DNA of 64,000 bases from Paenibacillus vietnamensis (lineage in GTDB: Bacteria > Bacillota > Bacilli > Paenibacillales > Paenibacillaceae), in assembly GCF_020169515.1 (NCBI RefSeq), contig NZ_JAHMHW010000010.1, positions 1 to 64,000 on the forward strand, in the 5' to 3' direction. Positions 45,301-52,113 of the stretch are shown piece after piece. The notes beneath the pieces were generated by a model. It saw nothing but the letters and a program-made list of their open reading frames with translations. It was not told where the DNA came from and did not search any database. The translations under genes were made by a program, and so were the position numbers. Position 1 is the first letter of the stretch, and every line of letters starts with the position of its first letter.

Positions 45301-45759
45301 CTTGGCGCCTTCACTGCTCACAAACACGCCAGTATTTGATCCGGCCAGCTTTTTACCGCCATAACCGGCGTCTTCTATCGCCTGCCAAACCGTCTGCAGG
45401 AACAAGCGCTGGTTAGGATCCATCAGCTCGGCTTCTTTCGGTGTGATCCCAAAAAAGGAAAAATCGAATTCATCGATTTCTTCCAGATAACATCCTCGAA
45501 AATACTTGATCTTATCATTAGCGTGTTTAAAGCGCAGGTAGGCTTCGATGTTTCTTCTGCGCTCTTCCGGAAATTCACCCGAGCAGTCTATTTCATGAAT
45601 CAAATTACTCCAAAATTCATGCCGGTCCGCCGCTTTAGGATAATGCATGGCCATCCCAATGATCGCTATTTCTTTTGTCGATACTTCATGAATGATCGCT
45701 CCGGAAGCTTCCGTTTTGTTTTTACTGCTTTTTAGATCAAAATTTAAAAGCTTGGCCAT
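42349..45759 (-). CDS. PKS module: KS - AT-docking - ACP - thioester reductase
   Basis: A 1136-residue polyketide synthase. KS at 30-455 with Cys202 (DTSCSS), His335 (EAHGT) and His375 (KTNYAHT, where NxGHT is usual). Residues 465-625 are the linker normally flanking an AT, with the AT absent. ACP or PCP Ser676 in DLGGDSF. From 768 a thioester reductase: GATGYLG nucleotide loop and Tyr933/Lys937 in YGESK. There is no ketoreductase. The KS should extend an amino-acyl or peptidyl thioester with malonyl groups loaded in trans by the adjacent acyltransferase, and the reductase should release an aldehyde or alcohol. The start overlaps the acyltransferase gene by 16 nt. Confidence 0.92.
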   Translation of the reverse strand: MAKLLNFDLKSSKNKTEASGAIIHEVSTKEIAIIGMAMHYPKAADRHEFWSNLIHEIDCSGEFPEERRRNIEAYLRFKHANDKIKYFRGCYLEEIDEFDFSFFGITPKEAELMDPNQRLFLQTVWQAIEDAGYGGKKLAGSNTGVFVSSEGAKPLSYQTIVQDVEPESTYLAYPGNSGPMTASRISYLLDLHGPTMLIDTSCSSSLSAINVAVQMLRNGQMDQAIVGAIKLNLLPADIGSRVGMESSDGRTRTFADNSEGTTLGEGSAALILKPLSKAMRDHDHIYAVIKGSASNNDGRAISITAPNPITQEAVIVDAWKDAGINPEHLSYIEAHGTATQLGDRIEISAITNAFRRYTDKKQFCAIGSVKTNYAHTYSLSGITGVIKAALSLQHKKIPASLHFHKPNPNISFEESPVYINDQLTDWETDGMPRLCGVSSFGMSGTNCHLVLEEAPPKREVAERQGPRLFMLSAKTETALRELLTGYVRDLTRKQSEQASLRDICYTASTGRDHYPYRIAMVVNDVRDLQGKLLKLAKNGWEETEKNVFYRHTTESFESEQASRYVEQALETGSGQESLLLRLADFYVKGASIDWDKLYRKESAYKVSLPAYPFDRVPCWIDIPDLSEAPSKTVELSGREDNNYSKKEQDVAVVWQKILGLKVVNIHEDFFDLGGDSFIAIQFVSKLHEKYQVALNDLFTCRTIYQLAKHIKEQSDSPEVKLEKLKKSSQPPSAVSKEMQPFIQEETNKYEARFKELETADLTRVKTYSDIFLTGATGYLGIHLLHDLLKETSSHLHVLVRGKTQAEAEARLAEKWKYYFGFTPFDRNRVTVVNGDLVEDRFGLEEEHYHSLAETIDCIIHSAAIVKHFGPYSEFEELNVNGTKRIIRFAQEHKPKDINFISTTAVSKGNMQDRKCVVFTEYDHDIGQEVGHPYGESKLEAEKLMVEARNKGFICNIYRVGNIMGHSETGRFQENIEDNGLYTIIQSMAKMGIFPDSRQGEIDFTYIDYVSRSICLLFNREQLKNETYHLMNMDKTSFYELGEAAKASGLSVKTAPYEQFIDFMSDNYTDERLGPYIHKLLLHFGFFEERVEEAHAHVVMLSDKTEWLLKQFGLVWRRPNREQLKKVLEHCIEVQFI

Positions 45760-47000
45760 GTGAATTCCCCCCGTTCGATTCGCGCAAACTCATTGACGAC
45801 AGGCATACGGAGTAATGGCTTCAGCCGTTTTTGTTGCTCGCTGTGCGGCACTTTTTTGGTTTCAAAGACGGAACGCAGCATCAATAGCGCTTCTGCCATC
45901 TGCTCTCTGGTAGGCTCTTGCTTGGTTTGATCCAATTGCATGGAGAGCTGCTTCACCTTTTGATAAGGTTCAATTACACCTTGTACATAAGCCTCGTTAT
46001 CCCAATTGCGATTTTTTGTCGCTGCTGCGATCGCCAAGCACTTCCCGATGAAAGAAGGCTCGGTATCCTCACGGTTGAACGCTCCCTTTACCTTTGGAAG
46101 ATCCTCCGTCTCTCCTAAAGACACGGTCAGGATGGAACTTGCATTTTTTTTCATTAAGCTTTGCAGCACTTGCTTAGGCCCTAGTTCAATGGCCGTCTTC
46201 ACATGTTGAAGCCGTAAATACTCAACCGACTCCTGCCATCGGACCGGTTCAGTCATTTGCCGGGTCAACAGATCTATCAGATGCTCCGGTTCATGTGGAA
46301 GCGCAGTCACATTAGAGATCACAGGGTAGTCTCCTGAACCGAAGCGATATTGGGCAAGTATTTCTTTAAACTGGCCGGCAGCAGGCTCCATCATTGGACT
46401 ATGGAAAGACGAGCTCACATTCAAGGGATTCACCGTTACTCCCTCAATCTTTAACAGTTCAGAAGCGACCTCGTTAACGGCCTCTTGATGCCCGGATAAC
46501 ACGAGCTGTTCCGGAGCATTGTAACAGCCAATGACAACCGGCTTCTCCTTTGTTGAGATTTGCGCACATAACTCCTCGACTCGCTTACGATCCGCTTGAC
46601 CGATTGCTGTCATGACGCCCAAACCATTCGTAACCGCTTCTTGCATCAATTGACCGCGATGACGCACAATTTGCAGAGTATCAGCGAACGAAACCGCTCC
46701 GCTGCAGGTTAATGCGGAAAATTCCCCCAAGCTATGCCCGGCAGCAAAGTCCGGTTTAAGCCCTATCTCATCCATATAGACACGATATGCGGCTACACTT
46801 GCTGTCAATACGGCAGGCTGCGTATACTCCGTTCTTGTTAATTGGAACAGCTCGCCTTCAAAACATAATGAAGACAGACGGATCTTCAGTACGTCATCCG
46901 CCTCTTCAAAGGTTCTTTTAGCTATAGGAAATTTGTCGGCAAGACTCTTCCCCATCCCTATGTATTGGGAACCTTGACCCGGAAATAAAAGAGCAATCAA
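45744..47000 (-). CDS. Discrete malonyl-CoA acyltransferase (trans-AT)
   Basis: A 418-residue acyltransferase of the FabD class that loads malonyl onto the ACP of the adjacent AT-less PKS. The nucleophile is Ser90 in AGHSLGEFSAL, the partner His is in SSFHSPMM (about 200), and QGSQYIGMG lies at the N-terminus. About 100 residues follow the core (AKHTRN-like repeats absent), ending in PLLRMPVVNEFARIERGEF, which may contact the PKS. The start is TTG with AAGGAGG eight bases upstream. First gene of the cluster. Confidence 0.92.
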   Translation of the reverse strand: MIALLFPGQGSQYIGMGKSLADKFPIAKRTFEEADDVLKIRLSSLCFEGELFQLTRTEYTQPAVLTASVAAYRVYMDEIGLKPDFAAGHSLGEFSALTCSGAVSFADTLQIVRHRGQLMQEAVTNGLGVMTAIGQADRKRVEELCAQISTKEKPVVIGCYNAPEQLVLSGHQEAVNEVASELLKIEGVTVNPLNVSSSFHSPMMEPAAGQFKEILAQYRFGSGDYPVISNVTALPHEPEHLIDLLTRQMTEPVRWQESVEYLRLQHVKTAIELGPKQVLQSLMKKNASSILTVSLGETEDLPKVKGAFNREDTEPSFIGKCLAIAAATKNRNWDNEAYVQGVIEPYQKVKQLSMQLDQTKQEPTREQMAEALLMLRSVFETKKVPHSEQQKRLKPLLRMPVVNEFARIERGEFTWPSF

Positions 47001-47400
47001 TAACGCGTCCTCCTTACATTCATTTTTTTAAGTGCGATTTCTGCGGAGAACCACCCCCTCAAAGTTATTGAATGAAGCTCAAACGACGTTTAAATCACAA
47101 AATTTTCTGACTTTTTCGGGCACACTCTGCCGCTTAGCGCCGCATCATAGGCGTAAAACAGCCCCCACCTTGTTTGCAAGTTGAGGGCTATGATTGGCTC
47201 GATCATCATCTACGAAATTCTTACAAAAATGTGGTCTCAAGTATGTGCATCCAAATAATAACACTAAGTTCCGAAGAGAAGAAGGCATCTTGCGGACTAT
47301 TTAAATAGTAATTGCCGCCCCGTTCCAGCCATTATCGTTGAGGAATTCCCTTAGTCCCGGGTATGTTTTCCCATGGAACCTTTTTACAAATGCTTTCTGC
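47001..47400. other. Intergenic region upstream of the biosynthetic operon
   Basis: No gene seen. It must contain the cluster promoter (minus strand), but no convincing -35/-10 pair was found by eye. Notable sequences are an inverted repeat AAACG-A-CGTTT near 47091, the terminator hairpin at 47160, and a perfect 14-bp palindrome ACTATTTAAATAGT at 47296-47309. Confidence 0.6.
47152..47189 (-). terminator. Terminator of the DUF2500 gene
   Basis: A 13-bp stem with two mismatches (AGCCCTCAACTTG with CAAGGTGGGGGCT on the minus strand) followed by TGTTTT. It separates the cluster from upstream leftward transcription. Confidence 0.6.
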
Positions 47401-47808
47401 TTATCGAGCTACTTCTCGCTCAAACGCGACGATCCAATCCCCTTGAATGGCTGCATATCCCTCGTCTCCTTCAACAACAAGACCGTACAAGTTCTTCACA
47501 TCGAGGTATTCTTTCCGCTCGTTGTTGTCAGACTCCAGAGTGATATAGTAATACGTCCTGGAAGAGTTCACGGGGTGAACCCCTCCATTGCCGTTGCTGT
47601 GATGGCTCGAATGGTTGCGAACCTCCATCCGCTTGGCGACCACCCTGGCAAACACGGATTCGCGCGGCGACCTTGCATTTTTAAAATAACGTGCGCTGTT
47701 TGTGATGATGCCGACAATGACGATTATGAATACGATCACTACCAAAATAGGAACAATGGTAAACATCATGTCAAAGCCACCGCCCATGGGCGATCCAAAG
47801 TAAAACAT
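47401..47808 (-). CDS. DUF2500 membrane protein
   Basis: A 135-residue protein with one N-terminal membrane helix (FTIVPILVVIVFIIVIVGII) and a soluble beta-rich domain with YYITLESDNNERKEYLDV and GDEGYAAIQGDWIVAFER, which is the DUF2500 pattern. A His/Asn-rich stretch (NHSSHHSNGNGG) lies in between. Function unknown. The ATG at 47808 has GGGGGGAG eight bases before it. Confidence 0.85.
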   Translation of the reverse strand: MFYFGSPMGGGFDMMFTIVPILVVIVFIIVIVGIITNSARYFKNARSPRESVFARVVAKRMEVRNHSSHHSNGNGGVHPVNSSRTYYYITLESDNNERKEYLDVKNLYGLVVEGDEGYAAIQGDWIVAFEREVAR

Positions 47809-47922
47809 AAGACGTTCTCCCCCCATCTTAATTACCTTTTTATCTATATGTTACTTAATCTTAACGTTTCCGGTATTTGGAAGGTTGCACTTCATTTCCA
47901 GTTCATTCAAAAGGAATTAGGT

Positions 47923-48300
47923 TCATGTCCTTGGGTTCGTTCTGTTTGAGGCTCCCCGGATCAGGTAAATACCCTGCAGGATGACGAGCCAAAAGCCGGA
48001 TACGGGCAAGCAAAACGCTCCTGCCGTCGCGACAATCGTGAGATGCCAACCGAGAGCCTTCGGTAGGACGAGCTTTTTGTCTGCGATGAGCCACCGCATG
48101 AGCCTGCCGAGCACCCACATGAGGATACCGAAGAAGATAAACCAGAAAACGGCAGCACGATCGTAATGAAACGCGACCGCATTCCATCCCCCGTTCTTGA
48201 AGATGTCAGCAAGCGGCTGCCAGAAAACAAGGATCCCGATTGCAATATGGATATAGGAAGTCCATTCCAGCATCCACCCGCTGTGTTTTTGCGAATGCAT
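47923..48300 (-). CDS. DUF6463-like four-helix membrane protein
   Basis: A 125-residue protein with four hydrophobic helices. WTSYIHIAIGILVFWQPLADIFKNGGWNAVAFHYDRAAVFWFIFFG and VSGFWLVILQGIYLIRG match the small DUF6463 family of unknown function. GGAGGAG precedes the ATG; it follows the 83-residue gene by 20 nt and is probably the last gene of the MarR-ArsA operon. Confidence 0.78.
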   Translation of the reverse strand: MHSQKHSGWMLEWTSYIHIAIGILVFWQPLADIFKNGGWNAVAFHYDRAAVFWFIFFGILMWVLGRLMRWLIADKKLVLPKALGWHLTIVATAGAFCLPVSGFWLVILQGIYLIRGASNRTNPRT

Positions 48301-48320
48301 TGAGCTTCTCCTCCCCCTAA

Positions 48321-48572
48321 TTATTCGTCGATGGTAATATCGACGGATTTTCCTTGTGTTTCCCTGGAGTGCGGCTGCCGCTCCTTTTCATCAAGTCGCT
48401 TTACCGCAGCTTCAAGATGGGACTGCAAGCCGAGGAGGACCTCCTTCTCCGCCATGCGGAAATGAGCGGCAGCCTCGGGCGGGATTAACCTTTCGAACAG
48501 AATCGTACGGATGCCATCCGCATGCTGCAAGAGCTTCTCCAGATCGGATGCTAAAGAGACACGTTTGCTCAT
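48321..48572 (-). CDS. Small hypothetical protein after arsA
   Basis: An 83-residue, mostly helical, charged protein (EKLLQHADGIRTILFERLIPPEAAAHFRMAEKEVLLGLQSHLE), ending in an acidic DITIDE. The ATG lies 1 nt after the arsA stop codon with GGAAGG upstream, so it is coupled to arsA; a longer frame upstream is an arsA shadow. No family recognised. It could be an ArsA-associated adaptor. Confidence 0.7.
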   Translation of the reverse strand: MSKRVSLASDLEKLLQHADGIRTILFERLIPPEAAAHFRMAEKEVLLGLQSHLEAAVKRLDEKERQPHSRETQGKSVDITIDE

Positions 48573-48573
48573 T

Positions 48574-49773
48574 TTACACCTTCCCTTCTTTTTCAATTTG
48601 TTCCCCCGTACGTTCGCCAAAACGGACCGACAGGCATCCCTCTTCCAGCCGGGCGGATTCAACATTCCGATTCATCAGTACCCGGGGAAGCGTTAATAAC
48701 CGTTTATAACTTCCGACTTGAAGCGTAAGCTCGTCGCCGTTTTGCCTGAGCCGGATTTGATCTTTGTCGGTGAACGGGACCGCAATTCTCAGCTCATATC
48801 CTTGTTCGGTGCGGCGGATTTCTTCGGCTTTCCCCTCATAAAGAACCGAACCGCAGTCCCGCTCGGCGAATGCGGCGGAAGCCATTTTCAAAAGCATCTC
48901 CTTCCCGAACACTTCCTTGTTCATTAGCGGAACTTTTAGTATCGGAAGCGGCGAAAAACATTCGGAAATCTCCTCTTCGTATCTCCGGTGAATTTGCCGC
49001 CAATCCGCCCAGTACCCCTCGGATGCTTTGTCCGGCAGCACCCTGTTCAAGATAACCGCATCCGTATGGAATCCGTACATATTCAAATTCGTGAACGCTC
49101 TGCGCGCTTCGGCGATGACCATCTTCTCCGGATTGACAACCAGTCGGACGCTGGTGACGGCCGGATCCATGATAACCGTTTGAAGCTGCTCGAGCTCGGC
49201 TACGACTTGAGCCAAGCTATCCATCACTTCGTCGTTCGGAAGCTCGAGTCCCTTCGTCGCCTTCACAATCGGACGAGCCAGCTTCACCAGCTTGCGTTCG
49301 TACGGAAACATATGCCGCACCCACCACTTCAACAGATGCGGGTAACTGAGGAGCCGCAGCGTTTCACCTGTAGGTGCACAATCCACGACAATCGCGTCGT
49401 ACCGGCCTCCGGCAGCATGTTCTTTAAGCCGCAACAGGCTGAACATTTCCTCGAACCCCGGAAAAATCATCATCTCCTCCGAGCCGATATCGTCAAGCTT
49501 CGCCCACTGCATAAAGCCGGAAAACCAGCTCATGACGCTCCCCCAGTGTCTCTCCGTTTCCTTGAGGCTGTCGATTTCTTGCGCCCACAGCCGGTCATCG
49601 ATTTGCACAGGCTCAAAATCAAGGGGCAAATGGAGTGAATCCGACAGGCTGTGCGCCGCATCCGTGCTGACGACAAGCGTTCGTTTTCCTTCCGCAGCCA
49701 GCCGGTAGGCGGTTGCCGCTGCAACGCTCGTTTTACCGACGCCGCCTTTACCGGTATAAATCAATATACGCAT
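48574..49773 (-). CDS. ArsA/GET3-family ATPase
   Basis: A 399-residue P-loop ATPase. The deviant Walker A is GKGGVGKTS (about 8-16), switch I has STDAAHS, switch II DCAPTGETLRLL. The C-terminus (about 305-390) is an Hsp20-like domain (LRQNGDELTLQVGSYKRLLTLPRVL) found in many bacterial ArsA-like proteins. No arsenite channel (ArsB) or ArsR gene is near, and the Cys metal-binding motif of true ArsA is not apparent, so a role in membrane-protein handling like GET3 is as likely as arsenite efflux. The ATG at 49773 has GGAGG seven bases upstream. Confidence 0.88.
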   Translation of the reverse strand: MRILIYTGKGGVGKTSVAAATAYRLAAEGKRTLVVSTDAAHSLSDSLHLPLDFEPVQIDDRLWAQEIDSLKETERHWGSVMSWFSGFMQWAKLDDIGSEEMMIFPGFEEMFSLLRLKEHAAGGRYDAIVVDCAPTGETLRLLSYPHLLKWWVRHMFPYERKLVKLARPIVKATKGLELPNDEVMDSLAQVVAELEQLQTVIMDPAVTSVRLVVNPEKMVIAEARRAFTNLNMYGFHTDAVILNRVLPDKASEGYWADWRQIHRRYEEEISECFSPLPILKVPLMNKEVFGKEMLLKMASAAFAERDCGSVLYEGKAEEIRRTEQGYELRIAVPFTDKDQIRLRQNGDELTLQVGSYKRLLTLPRVLMNRNVESARLEEGCLSVRFGERTGEQIEKEGKV

Positions 49774-49790
49774 AAAAGCACCTCCATTAG

Positions 49791-49802
49791 TACGATATCG
49801 TA
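49791..49802. promoter_or_regulatory. MarR-type operator before arsA
   Basis: TACGATATCGTA, a perfect 12-bp palindrome, 18 nt before the arsA start. It is identical to the site before the MarR gene, and both are followed by GTATT. Confidence 0.78.
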
Positions 49803-49823
49803 GTATTTGATGCGGGTTTATTA

Positions 49824-50285
49824 TCATTCGATCTCGATCGTTCGGCCGGCCGGTTTGGAAGAAGCCGGTTTCTGCTGAAGCGCTGACGCGACCTTTAAAG
49901 ACAATCGGATGAATTGCTGAAGCTCCTCGGGCGATAAGGCGTTCTCGACACGCTCGAACATCGTCTGCATCGTTCCAGCCGCCTCCTGGGCTACTGACTC
50001 CCCTTCCTCCGTCAACCGGTTAATGATAATGCGTTGATCGTGGGTAGACTTCTCGCGGTAAATATACCCTTTGCGGACAAGACGTTTAGCAATGCTGGTA
50101 GCCGTGCTGAGCGGAGCACCCAAATATTCGGCCATCTCGCTCATGGTCAGCCGTTTGTGGAAATGCAGCAGCAGCAGCGTCGAGAGATCGGAGCCGGTTA
50201 ACTGCGGTTCGATATGCAAGGCTTCCGGCAGCATGCTCAGCGGACGCAAACCATTTTTGAAAAATAACTCAAACCACTGCTGCAT
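49824..50285 (-). CDS. MarR-family regulator of the ArsA operon
   Basis: A 153-residue winged-helix protein: LTMSEMAEYLGAPLSTATSIAKRLVRKGYIYREKSTHDQRIIINRLTEEGE is the DNA-binding part (about 45-95), with the DxR wing motif intact. The ATG at 50285 has GAGGAG eight bases upstream; a longer frame runs back through the promoter palindrome and is noncoding. The same 12-bp palindrome precedes this gene and arsA, so it probably represses both. Confidence 0.9.
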   Translation of the reverse strand: MQQWFELFFKNGLRPLSMLPEALHIEPQLTGSDLSTLLLLHFHKRLTMSEMAEYLGAPLSTATSIAKRLVRKGYIYREKSTHDQRIIINRLTEEGESVAQEAAGTMQTMFERVENALSPEELQQFIRLSLKVASALQQKPASSKPAGRTIEIE

Positions 50286-50305
50286 GGATGACGCTCCTCT
50301 GTTAT

Positions 50306-50317
50306 TACGATATCGTA
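50306..50317. promoter_or_regulatory. MarR-type operator before the regulator gene
   Basis: TACGATATCGTA, identical to the site at 49791, 20 nt before the start codon of the MarR gene. Confidence 0.78.
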
Positions 50318-50365
50318 GTATTCGTATGAATATTACCACGAAATGGTAATATATGCAACCAATCG

Positions 50366-50527
50366 TTATTCCTTTTTAAGATAAGTAAATATTAAGATCC
50401 AAAGAATGCAGCCAAGCAGAATGTGAACACCACTTTCATGTAAATGGTGCCCTTTACCGCTCATCAGTATTCCAGTAAAAAACCCTAACACAAGACATAC
50501 CAGCAACTCAAGCAATTTGACTTTCAT
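50366..50527 (-). CDS. 53-residue membrane peptide
   Basis: A short frame with AAGGAG seven bases before its ATG encodes two hydrophobic segments (LLELLVCLVLGFFTGILM and VHILLGCILWILIFTYL) joined by a His-rich loop (GKGHHLHESG). The composition and ribosome site make it a likely real small membrane protein. Family not recognised. Confidence 0.6.
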   Translation of the reverse strand: MKVKLLELLVCLVLGFFTGILMSGKGHHLHESGVHILLGCILWILIFTYLKKE

Positions 50528-50613
50528 ACGGATTCTCCTTTTATTATGTGCTCTCTAGTTAACCCTCGATCAAACCAAGATATCTGATTTCTTTATCTTC
50601 CAACTTGTAAACA

Positions 50614-51345
50614 TTAAATGACAATCCCATATACCGATAAAGTGTTTCGCAATACGTCTGCCATGATGTTATAGCCAAGTACATTAGGGTGCAGGGAATC
50701 ATCCGCCAGATCGGGCCGCAAGGTTTTTCCGTCAGGGCCCACTAAATGGGTGTGGTAATCGATGTAAATCGCCTTTTCGTATTCCGCCATTTGTTTGAGG
50801 GCCTGGTTCGATGCAGCGAGTAATTCGTTGCGAAGCTCGGTACTGCAATTGGGGCAATGGATGATAGGCTCAAAATGAAAGCATGGGATATTTCCGCCCG
50901 TAGGAAGATTCGAACCGACGATCGGCATGATACCGTTATTTTTGGCCATCCGTACCATCATCGTCGTGTCATTTACAATTTCATAATAAATTTGCTCAGG
51001 GGTTCTTCTCTGGCTCACTTCAACGGCTTCCAGTCTCCATGTATTGTTTGTCCCTCCTAGAATATGAACGTATTTCGGCTTTAACTGAATGACATCTGCC
51101 GGAAACCGCCTTAACATCGTATACGTTACGTCTCCGGAAATCCCGCGGTTGATAATATATTTGCCCGCTGACCGGAAATAAACTTGTAAATCCCAATACT
51201 GCGTGATGGATTCGCCGATAAAATCAAAATCAACGGCGATATGATGGGAGAGCAGCTGCTCATTATAGCCGTCGTAGGCGGACCGCAGACGATCAGCCGC
51301 GGCAACAAACGAAAAGGTACCGGGTTTAACGATGGGTACTCTCAT
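50614..51345 (-). CDS. SGNH/GDSL hydrolase
   Basis: A 243-residue esterase-like protein. SGNH blocks are visible: the nucleophile block IGESIT (where GDSIT is usual), block II Gly in RGISGDVT, block III GGTNN, and block V DDSLHPNVLGY with catalytic Asp and His. The substrate is unknown; relatives deacetylate or deacylate carbohydrates. The ATG at 51345 with GGGAGG ten bases upstream is preferred. No signal peptide. A 19-bp palindrome lies just upstream. Confidence 0.87.
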   Translation of the reverse strand: MRVPIVKPGTFSFVAAADRLRSAYDGYNEQLLSHHIAVDFDFIGESITQYWDLQVYFRSAGKYIINRGISGDVTYTMLRRFPADVIQLKPKYVHILGGTNNTWRLEAVEVSQRRTPEQIYYEIVNDTTMMVRMAKNNGIMPIVGSNLPTGGNIPCFHFEPIIHCPNCSTELRNELLAASNQALKQMAEYEKAIYIDYHTHLVGPDGKTLRPDLADDSLHPNVLGYNIMADVLRNTLSVYGIVI

Positions 51346-51375
51346 TACCGGCATGCCTCCCTTATGATTTCTGTT

Positions 51376-51394
51376 TTTCTACATTATGTAGAAA
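51376..51394. promoter_or_regulatory. 19-bp palindrome before the SGNH gene
   Basis: Arms TTTCTACAT and ATGTAGAAA are perfect around a single T, 30 nt before the start codon. It may be an operator or a leader hairpin. Confidence 0.55.
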
Positions 51395-51473
51395 TAAACT
51401 CCTCTAGACTATTTGTTATCCCCTCCAAGCCATCTAGAAGTGTTCATCGGAAATGCTGGCTTAATGTGTGAAA

Positions 51474-51494
51474 GGCTGCCGAATTTCGGCAGCC
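51474..51494 (-). terminator. Terminator after the cupin gene
   Basis: A perfect 10-bp stem, GGCTGCCGAA with TTCGGCAGCC, single-base loop; on the minus strand a short TTTCA follows. Confidence 0.6.
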
Positions 51495-51532
51495 CTTCAT
51501 TGTTGTTTATTGAAATGTTTAGCTAATCTCTC

Positions 51533-51925
51533 TTACTGGTACTGATCGTCACTAACCTTTTCCATCCAATCGACCGTCTTGCCGTCTTTTCGTTCTTGAA
51601 TGGCAATGTGCGTCATAGCTGTGGTCGGAGAGGCTCCATGCCAGTGTTTCTCCCCTGGAGGAAACCAGATTACGTCCCCGGGATGAACTTCCTCCATCTG
51701 GCCTCCCCAGCGCTGAACCCGTCCGCTGCCTGCTGTTATAATCAGAGTTTGTCCTAGCGGATGAGTATGCCATGCCGTCCTTGCACCCGGCTCGAACGTA
51801 ACGCTGGCTCCAACGACACGTGCGGGATCGGATGCCTCGAACAAGGGGTCAATACGAACCGTACCGGTAAAATAATCAGACGGCCCTTTGCCGGAAGGCT
51901 GTGATCCGATTCTTTTGATTTCCAT
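51533..51925 (-). CDS. Cupin-domain protein
   Basis: A 130-residue single cupin. Metal-binding motifs are visible: [17 protein letters not shown] (cupin 1, about 57-73) and [16 protein letters not shown] (cupin 2, about 88-103). The family includes quercetinase-like and carboxymuconolactone-associated cupins; substrate unknown. The ATG at 51925 has GGAGG ten bases before it. An in-frame extension to 52147 exists but covers an older gene fragment in another frame, so it is not part of the protein. Confidence 0.88.
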   Translation of the reverse strand: MEIKRIGSQPSGKGPSDYFTGTVRIDPLFEASDPARVVGASVTFEPGARTAWHTHPLGQTLIITAGSGRVQRWGGQMEEVHPGDVIWFPPGEKHWHGASPTTAMTHIAIQERKDGKTVDWMEKVSDDQYQ

Positions 51926-51948
51926 TTTCCAAACACCTCCATTTGAGA

Positions 51949-52113
51949 TCAGGAATTTGCAGCCGTATAAGCCCATGCTTGGCATCCGTAAGAATCGTGA
52001 ATTTTCTCGTACTGGTTTGTAAAATATGCTGCCCGATCCTCGTCTAAGAATTCCCCAACAATTTTTCCATCCAAGGACGTCAGCATGTGACAAATCATAT
52101 AGGGTCTGTCCAA
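51949..52113 (-). pseudogene. DHFR/RibD-C-like protein, N-terminal fragment
   Basis: A TTG start with GGAGGGG upstream opens a 54-codon frame, [20 protein letters not shown] followed by [29 protein letters not shown] and a stop. The N-terminus is unmistakably that of dihydrofolate-reductase-family (RibD C-terminal domain) proteins, which are normally about 230 residues, so three quarters of the gene is gone. It begins right at the MFS stop codon, so it was once coupled to that gene. Confidence 0.78.

Noticed and set aside
47903..48245. Alternative frames overlapping the DUF6463 gene
   Set aside because: Low-complexity shadows without ribosome sites; the 47923-48300 frame has four helices and a family match.
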